In this document: in pieces, positions 51,190 through 63,505 of the stretch
Layout of the letters: each line of letters starts with the position of its first letter
Numbering within the stretch: position 1 is the stretch's first letter
Assembly: GCA_024529925.1 (NCBI GenBank)
Contig: JAFEUB010000728.1
Coordinates: 12,501 to 76,500 of the forward strand
Length of the DNA stretch: 64,000 nucleotides
From: Ophthalmolycus amberensis
Lineage: Eukaryota > Chordata > Actinopteri > Perciformes > Zoarcidae
Reading direction: 5' to 3'
Notes under the pieces: model-generated
Told to the model about the DNA's origin: nothing
What the model saw: only the letters and a program-made list of their open reading frames with translations
Databases searched by the model: none
Position numbers and translations under genes: made by a program

Positions 51190-51387
51190 TAACTTCTTTA
51201 CATTCTAATAGAATGTAAAGAAGCTACATTCTAATACAATGTACCGGTAACTTCTTTACATTCTATTAGAATGTAAAGAAGTTACATTCTAATACAATGT
51301 ACCGGTAACTTCTTTACATTCTATTAGAATGTAAAGAAGTTACATTCTAATACAATGTACCGGTAACTTCTTTACATTCTATTAGAT
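51190..51387. repeat. 58-bp palindromic minisatellite, about 3.4 units
   Basis: gtaccggtaac recurs at 51241, 51299 and 51357, giving an exact 58-bp period with almost identical units. Each unit holds a perfect inverted repeat (cttctttacattct, 3-nt centre, agaatgtaaagaag). The first unit has centre aat and later ones att. Confidence 0.95.
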
Positions 51388-51884
51388 GCTGCTTTAGTAT
51401 TGATCATGTTTTGATATTTGAGTCATGTTGTGGATGATCAGATGGAGTTATGATGGCAGCAGTCGCCCAATTGCAGATTCAGCTTGAGCAAAACCTTTGC
51501 CTATTGTGTTCAAATCAGGCCCATAGGAGTTTACAAGGCAGGTGTCCTTTCTCCAAACACTGACCTGATGCATCAAGTGGATATTTTTGCTGAACATAAT
51601 ATTATGCATTTGTCCTCTACATCCTCTAGTCTAATGAGCAGACTTATAAACGCACTGTTACAACTCCTTCATAGTGTCATATTGCTTTTCGGAGAATTAT
51701 GATGATAAGTTCATAGTAGATGCAAAAGTATACTTATGTACAATATATTATGTTGAACATTGTTGCTCCTGGATGGATCACAGCCAACCCAATTATGTTC
51801 AACACAGCTCCATGTCCTTGGTCATGGTGGCCACAGCACTTAAAAGAATAAACTTCATAATTCTCAAAATTCTGACCCTTTGCT

Positions 51885-52101
51885 TTTTTATTAACAGCAT
51901 TTACTTGTACTTTTACTTTCAATACTTAAGTACATTTAATATCAGAAAATTACTTTTGATACTTAAGTACAATAAATATCAGATACTTTAAGACTTTTAC
52001 TCAAGTAGTATTCTAATAGGTGACTTTTACTGGAGTCATTTTCCAGTAAGGTATCTTTACTTTTACTCAAGTATGGCTTTTGGGTACTTTATACACCACT
52101 G
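51885..52101 (-). mobile_element. hAT-type element right end ('cagtggtgtataaagtac' family)
   Basis: Ends gtactttatacaccactg, preceded by repeated cttttactcaagta-type strings typical of a second short fish hAT family. Its partner end and duplication were not found. Confidence 0.65.
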
Positions 52102-52420
52102 AAGAAATGTTATGCAATGTGATGTTTGTAAAGTAAGATCAAACTGCAACTAGAATCATGGTGATGAGACATGCAGCCTCCTTCATAATATAAATCATAA
52201 TACAGAGGCTCACTTCTCAGCCTATCCTTCCTTCACTACAAAAAGATTGGTTCTTTTTTCTTTTCCACCTGGACCTGCAGCCATTTCTCCTCTTCTCTTC
52301 CAACTGTGAGTCACTCAGGGCTGATGAACATCAGACCCCCCCCCCACCCCTTTGAACACGCACACACAGTCGGTTGAGGGACGTTCATTGACTTTGACAG
52401 TCCGTTGTATCAATAAACAT

Positions 52421-52680
52421 GGATATAAGAAGTGGACGTAGTCACTGTGACATCACTCATTGGTGTGTGGACTGCCAGTTTGAAGCCTTGAGTTCAGCGA
52501 TTTCGCCATCACCATCTTGGAATACGGCCGTCGACATGTTTTTGTACCCAATGAACAGAAGTTACCGTATTTGGAATGCGGAGGAGTGACGGAGAGCACT
52601 GTTTATGGCTCTGGTAGCAGCAGCGACCTGTCAATCACAGTAAGCCTGCCCTAATGCATACTCCGCTTTATGGTCTACAC
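52421..52680 (+). repeat. Interspersed repeat P, copy B, part 1
   Basis: Runs from ggatataagaagtggacgta to ctttatggtctaca, then is interrupted by a hAT element. Confidence 0.85.
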
Positions 52681-53580
52681 CAGAGGTCCCCAACCTTTTT
52701 TGCACCACGGACCGGTTTCATGTCAGACAATATTTTCACGGACCGGCATTCAAGGTGTGGCGGAAACACACGACGACATAAAATGATACGATCGGCATGA
52801 AAACAAATAAAAAATGCATAAATAAATACAACTCACAATAACGCTGAATCAGTGGGAGCCCTGAGCTTGTTTCTCTGCAACGAGACTGTCCCATCTTGGG
52901 GTAATGGGAGACAATGACACCCGAAGTGTGTTCCTTATGACCAGTCTACTCCGTGATTTTGTTTTGATTGCTGTCACTGCAGAACATCCCGCTTCACGGA
53001 GAGGATGTTGTTAATGTAAGCAGGGTTTTCAGTGCTTTAGTGGCGATCTCAGGATATTCAGCCTTGATTTTAATCCAAACACCAGCAGAGTTGTTGTCTC
53101 AAACATACTTTTAAGGCCACCGTCATTTACAATCTCCAGCAGCTGATCTTCCTCTGTCGCCACATATTCTGCAGAGCGGGCTTGGCGTAAGAATTACTCC
53201 TGATATTTAATCAGACTCCTGATATTGTCTGTTAAATGAAGCTTTCATTTTATTTTAGTTGTAGGCTCTTCTTCTGTCTCCTTAGTGGTCTTTCCTCTTT
53301 GCAAAGAAGCTCTCCGAAAGTTATTTACGCATTTTCGCCAGTTTGCGGGCTTAATTCTTGAGGTAACGTATCACGTGACCGAGACAAACGTCTTGTGTGT
53401 CAAGAGGCACAGGCGGATGAAATTGGTAGAGAATCCGGCCATTTTTCGAAATAAAACATCTTTCAGAATCTGATAATCAATAAAACGGAAATAATATAAC
53501 ATTTATTCTTTCTGTGCGGCCCGGTACCAAATGACCCACGGACCGGTACCAGTCCGTGGCCCGGTGGTTGGGGACCACTG
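52681..53580 (+). mobile_element. 900-bp hAT element nested in repeat P
   Basis: Ends cagaggtccccaacc and the complement of cagtggtccccaacc (one mismatch) have the subterminal ggaccggt strings common to this vertebrate hAT group. Flanks gtctacac and gtctattt share five of eight bases. Uninterrupted P copies read gtct-type sequence here, so the left duplication has probably mutated. No transposase motif was recognised inside. Confidence 0.87.
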
Positions 53581-53857
53581 GTCTATTTCACTCTAAATGG
53601 ACCATCATTTACTAAATGAACATCATGCTGTATTGAAGAAGACTTGAAACTAGAGATTGAGACCATAAACTCATGTTTACAATGTTTACTGAGGGAATAA
53701 ATCAAGAGAGAAGTAGTCATTTTCTCATAGACTTCTATACAATCTGAGTTCTTTTAGCAACCGGAGGAGTCGCCCCCTGCTGGTCAGTAGAGAGAATGCA
53801 AGTTTTAAGACAATTCCGCATCAGCTTCACTCGGCAGGACCGGAGGTTGCCGCCTGG
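53581..53857 (+). repeat. Interspersed repeat P, copy B, part 2
   Basis: Continues copy B up to the ccggaggttgccgcctgg end string. Confidence 0.85.
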
Positions 53858-54184
53858 TTATGTCACACTAACACTATTGCGCATTCACACATTACGTTTA
53901 TTGGTGGTCTTTATAAGGTCGTCTCAGGCTAAATTCTAAGCATTTGAAGCTTAAGCATCAGCATAATAACCTGGCAGCGTGTAGACAAAGGTCAGCAAGT
54001 AAAGGATGATAAAGCTGGTGACTCTAAAAACGGATATAGGATTACGAAATGACCCAATGAGCAGCACCCTAATTCAGGCAAAGAATAAGATATATTCACT
54101 GCTCACCAAAAATAGATCACTTAAGTGCAAGTAAACACAGTGAATCTTACTTCAACTTATTCACTCATCCTCAAGTTTCTCCTA
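53858..54184. other. No recognisable feature
   Basis: No coding or repeat signature assigned. Confidence 0.4.
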
Positions 54185-54355
54185 TGCAACCTGCCGGTGG
54201 CACTGGAGGAAAAGTCATGGGCTCACCACAGTCATTAATACTCTGGGGAAATTAATATCTGTACAGAATTTTACGGCAATCCATCCAATAGTTTTTGAGG
54301 TGATGGACCAAAGTGCTAGACAAGCCGACACCGCCGCCCCTAGTGTGGCTAAAAA
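54185..54355 (+). repeat. Common teleost repeat fragment ('ggcaatccatccaatag')
   Basis: Contains ggtggcactggaggaaaag, ggcaatccatccaatag and ttttgaggtgatggaccaaa, a string series I know as a frequent percomorph interspersed repeat. Class not assigned. Confidence 0.5.
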
Positions 54356-55380
54356 CTGAATCTGCAGCAGAGTAAAAAATAAAAGAGGGATCGAGATGAC
54401 AAATAACCCACAAGTGAAAAAACACGCATATACAGAAGTAAAGAGAAGGAAGGACAATTCAACACAGATAATAATTCACTGGGTGAAGCTCAGTCATTAT
54501 TAGATTATCACTGTTATAGGAGAGAGCGAGAGAGGGAGAGAGAAGGTCAGAGGGCGCTATTGATTTCCAACAGGCAAGAACAAACAGGCTTTGAAATGAT
54601 GCTCTGATTAGGCCAGGCAGCATGATTAGTTCATCAATAGCACAAACGAAAAACAATCTCTCTCTATCTGGCGCTCTCTGTTATCATTCTATAACTTTGG
54701 CCCTCCGCCTGCCTCTGTGAAATGGCTCTTTAAATAAATCCATAATGTCACCGACACACCGGCTGGTCACTTTCCGAGGAGATAACATTTGAATGGCATG
54801 GCCCCATGCAGTCTCTGGTGATCTTCTTCTGTCCCCGGGACTTTGTCCTCTCTGTCATTAGACCTATAAGACATCTCTTTATCAAACAGGCTGCTGATTG
54901 GCTGTGTCGCGCACTGCTCTGAATGCAGCAGTAGCAAAGATTTAGAAACTCATTCTAAATCTCAGTAGATATGATGTCACAGTATATGATGTCACAGCAT
55001 AGCTGCACCTGTATTTTGGTTTATTTTGTCTGTTGATATGGTCGAAAAATATTTATATTTCTGACTCAACAGCTTGCAGAGGACTGCCGGTCATGTTGTG
55101 TTTCTGCCAGAAAACGTTGCATACTCGTTCAGTTATGAATTCATTGTCAATTAAGCCGTATTAACACACAGAAGGAGATTGAACAGAGGTTTAACAGGCC
55201 ATCACCCTCCACCCCTTGCTTGTCTCCCTCGACAACTACTAACTGCAAACGTGAAAAACTCAAGCCGTCCTAATCGATGTAAACTAAGCTCGTCAGTGCA
55301 AGCAGCTTATTGTCAAACAGACAGCCAGGAGACGGCTGTGTGAAACCAAAACTCAACACATTGAGTGAATAAGTTACATA
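54356..55380. other. Low-repeat sequence, CNE-like
   Basis: About 54560-54930 is complex, non-repetitive and rich in gattag/taatcc-type strings. A gatgtcaca string is repeated at about 54972 and 54988. Conservation untested. Confidence 0.3.
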
Positions 55381-55515
55381 CCTAACTTTGTGAGTAACTA
55401 TGTTAGCATGTAACTAAGTCACATACAAGACTTAGTACCTACGCTATGAAACAAATGTAGTTATTTTAGCCCAAACCGTGATCTTTTCCTAAAAACTTAT
55501 ATTTCACAACCGTAA
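55381..55515 (+). repeat. Interspersed repeat family F, partial copy
   Basis: Shares ttattttagcccaaaccgtg and atcttttcctaaaa with the 3' part of copy 3. Confidence 0.45.
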
Positions 55516-58509
55516 CCACTTTATTAATGACCATTCTGTCATTTAGGTGTGAGGACATGTTTTTTTTTAAATCTTTAATAATATCAGATTATTTTTGTTG
55601 GACCTCAACACTGGGGGCAGTTGCGCACATCGCAACAAACACTAGATAAGGAAATGTTAATTCTGTAGAAATATTCTTATCCTACACCCGGGAAAAGATA
55701 GAAATTGAGCTAAAAGCTCATGATAACCATTTTTACCTCAACGTAACTCAACTCCAACACCAACATGAGCCCGCAGCAAAAGCACGCTGAGTGCATGTGC
55801 AATATGAAAGCTGAGACTCCACAGATTCCAACGGCGTAAGCCATATCAATCTACGACCAAAACTCACAGAACCACGAAAGAAAAATCACTTTATAAATCA
55901 TGTTTTACCTTTGCTGTTTAGTGATCAACAGTTGTGTTTCAGGGCACATCAATGCTGCTTTTGGTAATGTCTCTGGATTGTTTTGGGGTCAATTCCACAC
56001 GTCTCCATTCACATCTTTGCATGTGGAAACAGAGTCTGTCTCCATCTGGTGGATGAATCGTGCTACTACACTTATTCTACAGGCATTGAGATTGAATAAT
56101 GTCCAGAGTCGTCCGCATAGACCAATGTGTTTTTCTTTGTATCGAAACACGCAAAGAGGTTTGCCTGATCGACTTAGATAGCATATATACGAATGCTTTC
56201 ACATAAGCACAAATTTCACAGTGTTACGTTTCTTATGATATCAAGATTTTTTTCAAATGGACCTTTCAGTTGCAGAGATATTCTCTTTTTGTTTTTGGGA
56301 GTCATTTCCAGCAGAGGCCTGAGCCAGGGGTCCAGGGGTCCTTAGGGGTCCTCAGGGGTTCGGAGGTTTGTGTGAACAGGGGGTCACCTGATGTGTGTTT
56401 GTCTGAACTTTTATACATGTCTTCATAGGTTGAGTGAAAGAGATATTTATTTAATAAGACTTCCTAAATAAATAACGCTTAACTAGCTAAAGTGGACTGA
56501 TCAGGGGGATCTATAATCTGGTTAAAAATATTATTAGTCCGGCAAAATACATGCTACAACAGAAACCAAGCATGTGTGCCCAGAATTTAAAGGCAATAAT
56601 TTGAAGCTGCACCACCTTGAATGAGTTTTAAAAATGCAAGTCACCAGAGCGGGAGATAAATGCACTCTCAAAGGGCAGAAATTGGAGTTATAAGCTGCAG
56701 TGACATACAATAAGTAGTTTAAAAAGTAATACATTTTTTTGTAACAATGACTAAGCTGAGTTAACCCAATAATGAACTTTATATATAATAAGCTTTGTTG
56801 AAGCAGCACTTCTATAAAGCTCCAATTTTGCTGAGAGCCTGACAAGAAAAGTAGTGAATACAAGCAAATATGGCTATTAGAGAGAAAGAGAAAATAATGA
56901 GTCAAAGATGGTCAGAGAAGCAGAAAGAGCAAAAGAGAGGGGAGAAAGATGATCAGTTTACAAAAGCCATAAAAGGGGGGGGGGGGGTGTAAGGGATCAG
57001 TTGACCAGGTCATGTAGAGGCAGAGATGTGAGGCAAAGACACTGCGGGGGGTGTAGGTGTTCGCTGCTGGCCGGTGTCCTAAAAACAACAGGAAGTCAGT
57101 TTTTTTGTCCTGCGAATTTGAGCTGCAGCAGTAGTTGCGACACTCATGGAGGATATACAGTGACTTTGTATTGCTCCATTACAGCGTTTGGATCTAATAT
57201 CATACTTCCTCTCTCAGTCGTACCACAGATCTGAGCACTCATATGTTTTACATTCAGTGGGACTTGTACTTTTCTGAGATAGTAGATCCATAAATTAGGA
57301 ATCATAGACGTTCTTATGTTTGTACACCCTTGGGTACACTGCATACAACCTATAAAACCTATAAAAGTAGGAAGGGTCATTAAGTCATCCTGACAGCGTT
57401 CTCGTTTTGAATCGGTGCCAGACATTAGTGCCAGCTCAAGTGGAGTTAATGGGGTGGGCATGGCAAGATCATTTCTGTGTTTCACTTTTGACTGAGAAAT
57501 GCCTCCACAACATAAAATAAAAAACACAAAATGCTCATGGGAGACGGTGGTGCTTACTGGACAACAATTATAACCAGATCAATGTATTCTTGGCTCGGAT
57601 TATAACTTATCGCCTGTCACAGTGAGGTAAATTAAGGACTAGACCTATGCTACAATGCCTTCACTTTGCCTCAGTGATTTACATTCATGCTAGACATCTA
57701 GCATATATCCTTAGCTAGCATACACGTAAGTCATGACAGTGAATAAGCTAGAGAGGCCGTAACATTGGCTTTTACTCAGCAACACTGCAGCTCGTTTTAC
57801 ACCTTTACGAGGATTATTTCTTGCCAAATGTAACGCTTCTACTGTCAAATGAATGTAAGGCGTCTCAGTAGATGTAATACTGGTTAATGTTAATTAAACA
57901 AACTGTGAATGCGAACTTAGTTCATTGATGAACAGAGTAACAATAATGGAATGAAGAAGGGTGACGTTATAAATGTGGCAATTGGCAACACCTCGTGACA
58001 ATAACAGAGAGAGCTGAGTAGCGTTAGCCCTCCTGACTATTGTTACATATCATGAACAGTTTGAGGGCATCTATGGGATCTCGATGAGAATGTTGTTATT
58101 GCCTTAATTAAGATAATATACCAGGCGAGCATGAAAATCTTATTTTTTCCTTTATTGCATCAGCATTTGCTCTGGAAAGGTACATACAATGGATTCGTCC
58201 TTTCAAAGGAGACAACAAATATGTAAATAAGCCTAATGGAGCTATTCCTCAATCATTTTGTGTATGAAATGTTTTTTTCCAAAGGAATAGGACTAGCACT
58301 TAATATTAACGTCCTTCCTTTTGCGCTATAAATATATTTCTCACCATTACTGAGGCACAGACTGCTCCATCGACATGGGATACACACTTTTCTTTTTCCT
58401 TTAATCGATCAATCAAAGAGGAAAGTCTTACTCTTAAAAGCTAGTCATGCTCACATTAACACCTACGGGCAAATTTAGAGTCATCAGCTAAGCTAAGCTT
58501 TGGTCTGAG
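55516..58509. other. No gene recognised
   Basis: Contains a short 'aggggtcc' tandem near 56328-56360 and a G run near 56977. Reading frames lack recognisable domains. Confidence 0.4.
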
Positions 58510-58625
58510 GAGCGACGCCACCCTGACACGGGAAGAACATGCAAACTCCACACAGAAGGGCCGCCCAGGCCGGGGTCAGTGAGACGGTGAAAGCCACTAC
58601 ACCACTGTGCAGCCCCCTGTCTGTA
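58510..58625 (-). mobile_element. SINE fragment, inverted
   Basis: The reverse complement reads gggctgcacagtggtgtagt and gtggagtttgcatgttcttc, conserved strings of a widespread fish SINE (DANA/V-SINE-like). Truncated on both sides. Confidence 0.7.
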
Positions 58626-58804
58626 CACTTCTATTGTATTACCAAGCAACAATATTGTATCATCGCCAAAAGTGAAAGCAGGTCTGATGTTCAGAATACC
58701 GGATCATATGATGTGGTTTGGGGGGGATGAGAAGCTAATCCTCCAGTTCTGCTAAATATTGAAGTGTCCTTGAGCAAGAACTTCAAATTAGTCTTGACCG
58801 AAGG

Positions 58805-59303
58805 CTGTGTATAAGAAGTGGACGTAATCATAGTGACGTCACCCATTGGTTTGTTAACTGCTGTTATGAAGCCTCCAGTTCGAGGGTTTTGCCGTTGGCA
58901 TGTTGTTTTTTGCAACCAATGAACAGAAGTTACCATATTTGGAGTGTGGAGGAGTGACAGAGTATATGGCTCTGGTACCTGTCAATCACAGTAAGCCCGC
59001 CCTTAAGCATACTCTACTTTATGGTCTGTTTGACTCTAAATGGACCATCATTTACAAAATGAACATCATGCTGTATTGAAGAAGACTTGAAACTAGAGAT
59101 TGAGACCATAAACTCATGTTGACAATGTTTACTGAGGTAATAAATCAAGAGAGAAGTAGAGTCATTTTCTCACAGACTTCCATCTAAATAGGCTTATTTT
59201 TGCAAACCGAGGAGTCGCCCCCTGCTGGTCAGTAGAGAGAATGCACGTTTTAAGGACCCTTTCGCATTGGCTTCACTCGGCAGAACCGGAGGTTGCCTCC
59301 TGG
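58805..59303 (+). repeat. Interspersed repeat P, copy C (uninterrupted)
   Basis: The complete copy of about 500 bp used as reference: tgtataagaagtggacgtaa start, atggaccatcatttacaaaa middle, gaggagtcgccccctgctgg, and ccggaggttgcctcctgg end. No terminal inverted repeats or tail; class unknown. Confidence 0.88.
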
Positions 59304-59652
59304 TCTTAAGACAACCCAGTATCATACACTGCAGCTCTGCCACCTTTAGACTGTGTCTGTATGAGAGGCTCTGTAAACTGCTTTTTCCAAGCACCATACC
59401 AGTACAGCCCATTTACAATGACACAACCCCAGGTAGATTCAATAGTCTGTTAAATCATGTTTATACTTTCCAGCAATGAATAGAATGGAATTATTGCCTG
59501 GAATGTAAAGAAAAAGAAAACACTTAAAAACTCTGGAACTGCATTTAAATATGATCAGCAAAAAATGGAGAGGATACATATTTGTAGTTTGAAAGGTAAA
59601 ACTTGCAAAAATGCTGTTGTGCTACTTTGAGATGAGTCACACACCAACACAA

Positions 59653-59654
<2 letters not shown>
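59304..59654. other. No recognisable feature
   Basis: AT-rich sequence with no assigned feature. Confidence 0.4.

Positions 59655-59698
<44 letters not shown>
59655..59698. repeat. (CA)22 microsatellite
   Basis: Uninterrupted CA array. Confidence 0.96.
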
Positions 59699-59700
<2 letters not shown>

Positions 59701-60440
59701 GTGGGGTGACATTTACATACATTTAACAACAGACTCTCCATCAACATGCAAGAGTGTCGCCCACCAGGAACACACACCACACACTCTCACTTTTCTCCTC
59801 ATGTTCAACTTTCTCACACACAAGCTTATACTTCTATCTTTGTGAGGACACTCACAGACATAAAGCATTCCCTGTCTCTCTACACTGACCGTAACCATCA
59901 CAACCCGAGAGACCTTTAGTTAAAGTCCCAAAGTCAGGACTGGCCAACTTTCCGAAAATGTCCTCACTCTAAATGTTTAAAACTGAATTTGGTCCTCACT
60001 AAAAAACTGTACAAGTACACACAAAAACTCCTCCTCACACACAGTCCACATCCTCTCGTCCTTCTCGAAACAACACAAAGATCCATCATCTGCTCTCATT
60101 CCTCATTGCCTCTCCTTGCAATATCCATCCTCCTCATAACAATACACAGCGCTTCATACACCCTACACCGTGCCTCTCCTCACACCCTACACATTTCATG
60201 TGAGAACAGCCTCCTTCTGCTGTCTCCAGTCCTCCTCTTCCCTTCCCTCTTTCTAACTTGTCTCTCGCCTGTTGTCGTCCTTTCTCTCTTCGGTCCATAT
60301 CTCTCCTCCATTTTCCTGTCTGTCCTCACTCTTTTCTCCCTTTTTTTGTTTTCCCTAGTTTAATTTCCTGTCTAATCTCCTATACCTTTTATTTTTTTAT
60401 TCTCCTCACACCAATCGGCTCTATTTGTCTCTGTCTCTTT
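59699..60440. other. Pyrimidine-rich sequence
   Basis: C/T-rich on the plus strand, most strongly at about 60010-60370. The Leu/Ser-rich ORF here is compositional. Confidence 0.55.
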
Positions 60441-61848
60441 ATACAAATGATGATATGGTCATTTAAACAATGGTAAATCACATAAAAGTGATGTAACAAC
60501 TGTGTTTCAAATGTGTCTATAGTGTTTTTGAAACATGAAACCCAAGTCATAATCATTGTTAAATGGATTTCATTTATTAAAAAAAAAGATTATTGCAGGA
60601 CATTATTAAGGATTTTATTACAGGTTATACTGTAGGTTATAATACGTAATGTGTCATTATGTGGCGGGGTGTTATTACGTTACGTCATTTGACTTGATTT
60701 AGGAAAGAAGGGGCACAACTAACACGCTGAGCTAGCTGACAACCTGGAATCTTGTAAATCACCGCTCTCCACTGCTGAACATTAAATAAGTAAGAGAATA
60801 GAGAGCACCTTTTATTCATTTATTCAGAGGAATTCAATTACAAGAAGGTAGCAAGTATGAAAGGTATTTTTGGACCTGTCTGATGTTGCAGGGACCTTCT
60901 ACACACTTTCTCTAATGACCAACTGTGGGGAAAATGCTTTTATGGATGCATGAGATTTTTTGGCTGCAGTGCCACCTTGTTAAACTGAGCAGCAGGAAGC
61001 GTCCCATGGTGCTGCCCTTCATCCCCCTCGGCTCACACACTCAAAGTATTCTGTACATAAATAAGGTGCTCTTAGTGTAAGCAGCCTGGATGAATGTGAG
61101 ACATGTCTTTCAACATCATGTTAACGTCCCCTGCATCCCTGTGTCTACATTGCATCCGGTTGTGTGTTATTTGTGTTGAGTGAGAGGTTTCTTTCCAGCA
61201 TGATGGAAACATATGAGGCCTGTGAGTATGGCTGTAATGTTCACTGCTGAGATGAACAGAAGGCACGCACCATATGAGGTCTGGAGATTACTTTTCTGCA
61301 CTTCCTAAAATGAATATCTTTGTGCTGCACTATTATATACATTACATAGCACACAAGCACATTACAGCACATGTGCCAGTACGATGATAAGACATTCAGG
61401 GTGCCTTCACACCCAACCCGTTTGGTTTGGTTAAAAATCATTCATTCATTCAAATCCAACAATTTCTATGATAGCAGATATGGGAAGTTAGCATGAATTC
61501 AAAAGCTCACAGTAATGAAATCTGTGGAGTAATTGATCTGTGGAAGGTCATGCAGGCTCTGTAACATTATCCATGCAAATCATATCATGAATATTAGCTG
61601 AAAACAGTTAATATTCGTGCATTTTATACCTGGGCCTTCACTGTTGTCCTGCAGCTGAAATACCACCTTATAACCACATGACTGGCGCCACAGATATTAT
61701 CAGTTTCTAAGGCTGTAACTATGTACGTATTAAATGTACGTAACGTTCGGTACGAGACTTGCAATACGTTTGAATAGTACTGGAGCATCTGGAAAATGCA
61801 GAAGCTTATATTCAGGAAAACATAATGATTTTCTGCGCTCATGGAGGA
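60441..61848. other. No gene; possible CNE
   Basis: The block around 60960-61180 is complex and non-repetitive. The rest is AT-rich with no assigned feature. Confidence 0.3.
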
Positions 61849-62086
61849 CAGTGGTTCTCAGCTGGTCTGGCTGTGGGACCCACCATCACTCCTTAATGAC
61901 AAGTCGCAGCCCAAAGAGATCGTCTTATGATTTTACTTTCACAACTTGAACGTTGTACGTACTGCTCTGCAGTGTCTTTCCTCGTCTCAGCCCCCTGTGT
62001 CATGGTGTGTGTGGTACATCTCACTCAGTCAGAATGCCCATATTTGATTGGCTGAGCTGCATCACGTGATGTGATTCACTACCCGA
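61849..62086 (-). mobile_element. Second copy of the 33.5-kb hAT family, partial
   Basis: Starts cagtggttctcagctggtct, the inverted right end of the element at 33548-34454. Matching continues through gggacccaccatcactcctt, the ctcactcagtcagaatgccc block and the gctgcatcacgtgatgtgat segment. The other end is missing. Confidence 0.82.
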
Positions 62087-62621
62087 CATGCCTCGCTGTT
62101 AAGCTTCGTTTCACGATAGTCACGTGCTCGCCCACTGACCAATCACAGCACACTCTGCACCTCGCGGCAGAGCTGCATCGACACTGAGCTGCACTAATGC
62201 TGACGTCATTATAGGCCGGCGAGCAGGCTCTGATACGTCAAAGAATACGCCCAACATGTCAAACTAAAGATCTGATTGGTTGAAGAATATGACAATCAAC
62301 AATATCGTCCCCGTTCACTTAAACTGCAAATGGAGGCAGGCCTCCGTCTGCAGGCCTCCGTCTCTGTTCTTACCTAGAGACACAGAGGTGAGATCTGATT
62401 GGATAAAAGCTCTACTTAAAACAAGCTGCACTGGAAGCAGAGCAACTGAGGAAGACAGGAGCTGTGCAATGAGAAGATAAGATAATGGGAAAAATATTTT
62501 TATAAATTATAATACATGTAGTGTATTTAGGGAAAAATATTTAATTATAAAATAGATATAGCTTTGTGATTCTGTTTAGGCCAGCAGAGAAGGCCTTGCA
62601 GGCCCTGATGGCCCACCACTG
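62087..62621 (-). mobile_element. Another hAT-type element end ('cagtggtgggcc' family)
   Basis: Ends gatggcccaccactg at 62621, preceded by ggccagcagagaaggccttg, a common fish short hAT terminus. It abuts the preceding hAT copy. Left end not found. Confidence 0.6.
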
Positions 62622-63199
62622 GCTGAAAAGCTGTTAAAACTGACGTGCTTGTATCTTTGTAGGTTTGTTTGTAGGTTCATTACCTCCTTTAAAAGGCGTG
62701 TGACAGCGATTCCATATGCTCCACATCGTTCGCATCATCATCTACGAGCACACAAAGTCCAAAATTGCATGTCTGACATTGTCGAAACAAGACTTAAATA
62801 TATTGATATTTTATTCAGGATTTTGAGAAACTTGTTCTTTCCCATAAAATACAGAAATAAAATATGTTTTATAAACATTAGTTCTACCTGCTTCTTGATA
62901 AGTGGATTTCATTATTTCATTAACTATATAACTCTTCTTAGCACCTGCATTTACTGTCATCTGACAATGTCTCTAAATGTCTACTATAGTATGTCATCGT
63001 TGTCTTCATCTGATTTTCAAATCTTTGTAAACTGATTTTGAAGTGATGTGTAGATATGTTCTTCATCTTGTTGCTACAATTTGCCAAATAAGTCATAACT
63101 AGTTTTTGATTATTATCTGTAATGTATTTAAGCTTACTATCATGTCTATTTAGACACTGTGAATGGGTTTGTCACAGCTCTTGTCATGAAGAATAAAAT
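62622..63199. other. No recognisable feature
   Basis: AT-rich sequence. The 128-codon frame at 62649-63035 has no domain signature. Confidence 0.4.
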
Positions 63200-63505
63200 T
63201 AATTCATGCAACATATCCTCATGTGGTTTGTATGATATGTCACAGAAAGTTACCCCTTCTTTTTGTGAATTTTCCTCCTTAAAATAAACTTTCATCTTTC
63301 AACTTTAACACAAACCGCAGGTAGGTTTCGGAAACCTACCTGCGGTTTGTGTTAAAATAATTACGGGGGTGGTGTCACCAAAATATGTAAGTTACGTGAC
63401 AAACAAATCAATGATGACTTCATGTTTCACACGGGCAATGAACAGCGGTCTCCTGGCCAGATCGTTGTTTGTTGGACCCATCCACCTCCAGCCCTTTGTA
63501 GGCTT
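63200..63505 (-). repeat. Interspersed repeat family F, copy 4
   Basis: The reverse complement runs ctggaggtggatgggtcc, ggagaccgctgttcattgcc, tgatttgtttgtcacgtaac, then the aaaccgcaggtaggtttc palindrome arm. Confidence 0.65.
63304..63356. repeat. 53-bp near-perfect palindrome
   Basis: Two perfect 26-base arms (63304-63329 and 63331-63356) are separated by a single G. Core arm sequence aaaccgcaggtaggtttc. It lies in the position where other F copies carry unpaired 'aaaccacgatctttt'-type sequence. Confidence 0.96.

Noticed and set aside
61596..62629. 8-bp match gctgaaaa near 61595 and 62622 as a hAT target duplication
   Set aside because: The sequence after the left copy does not match the expected terminal repeat, so the match is probably chance.
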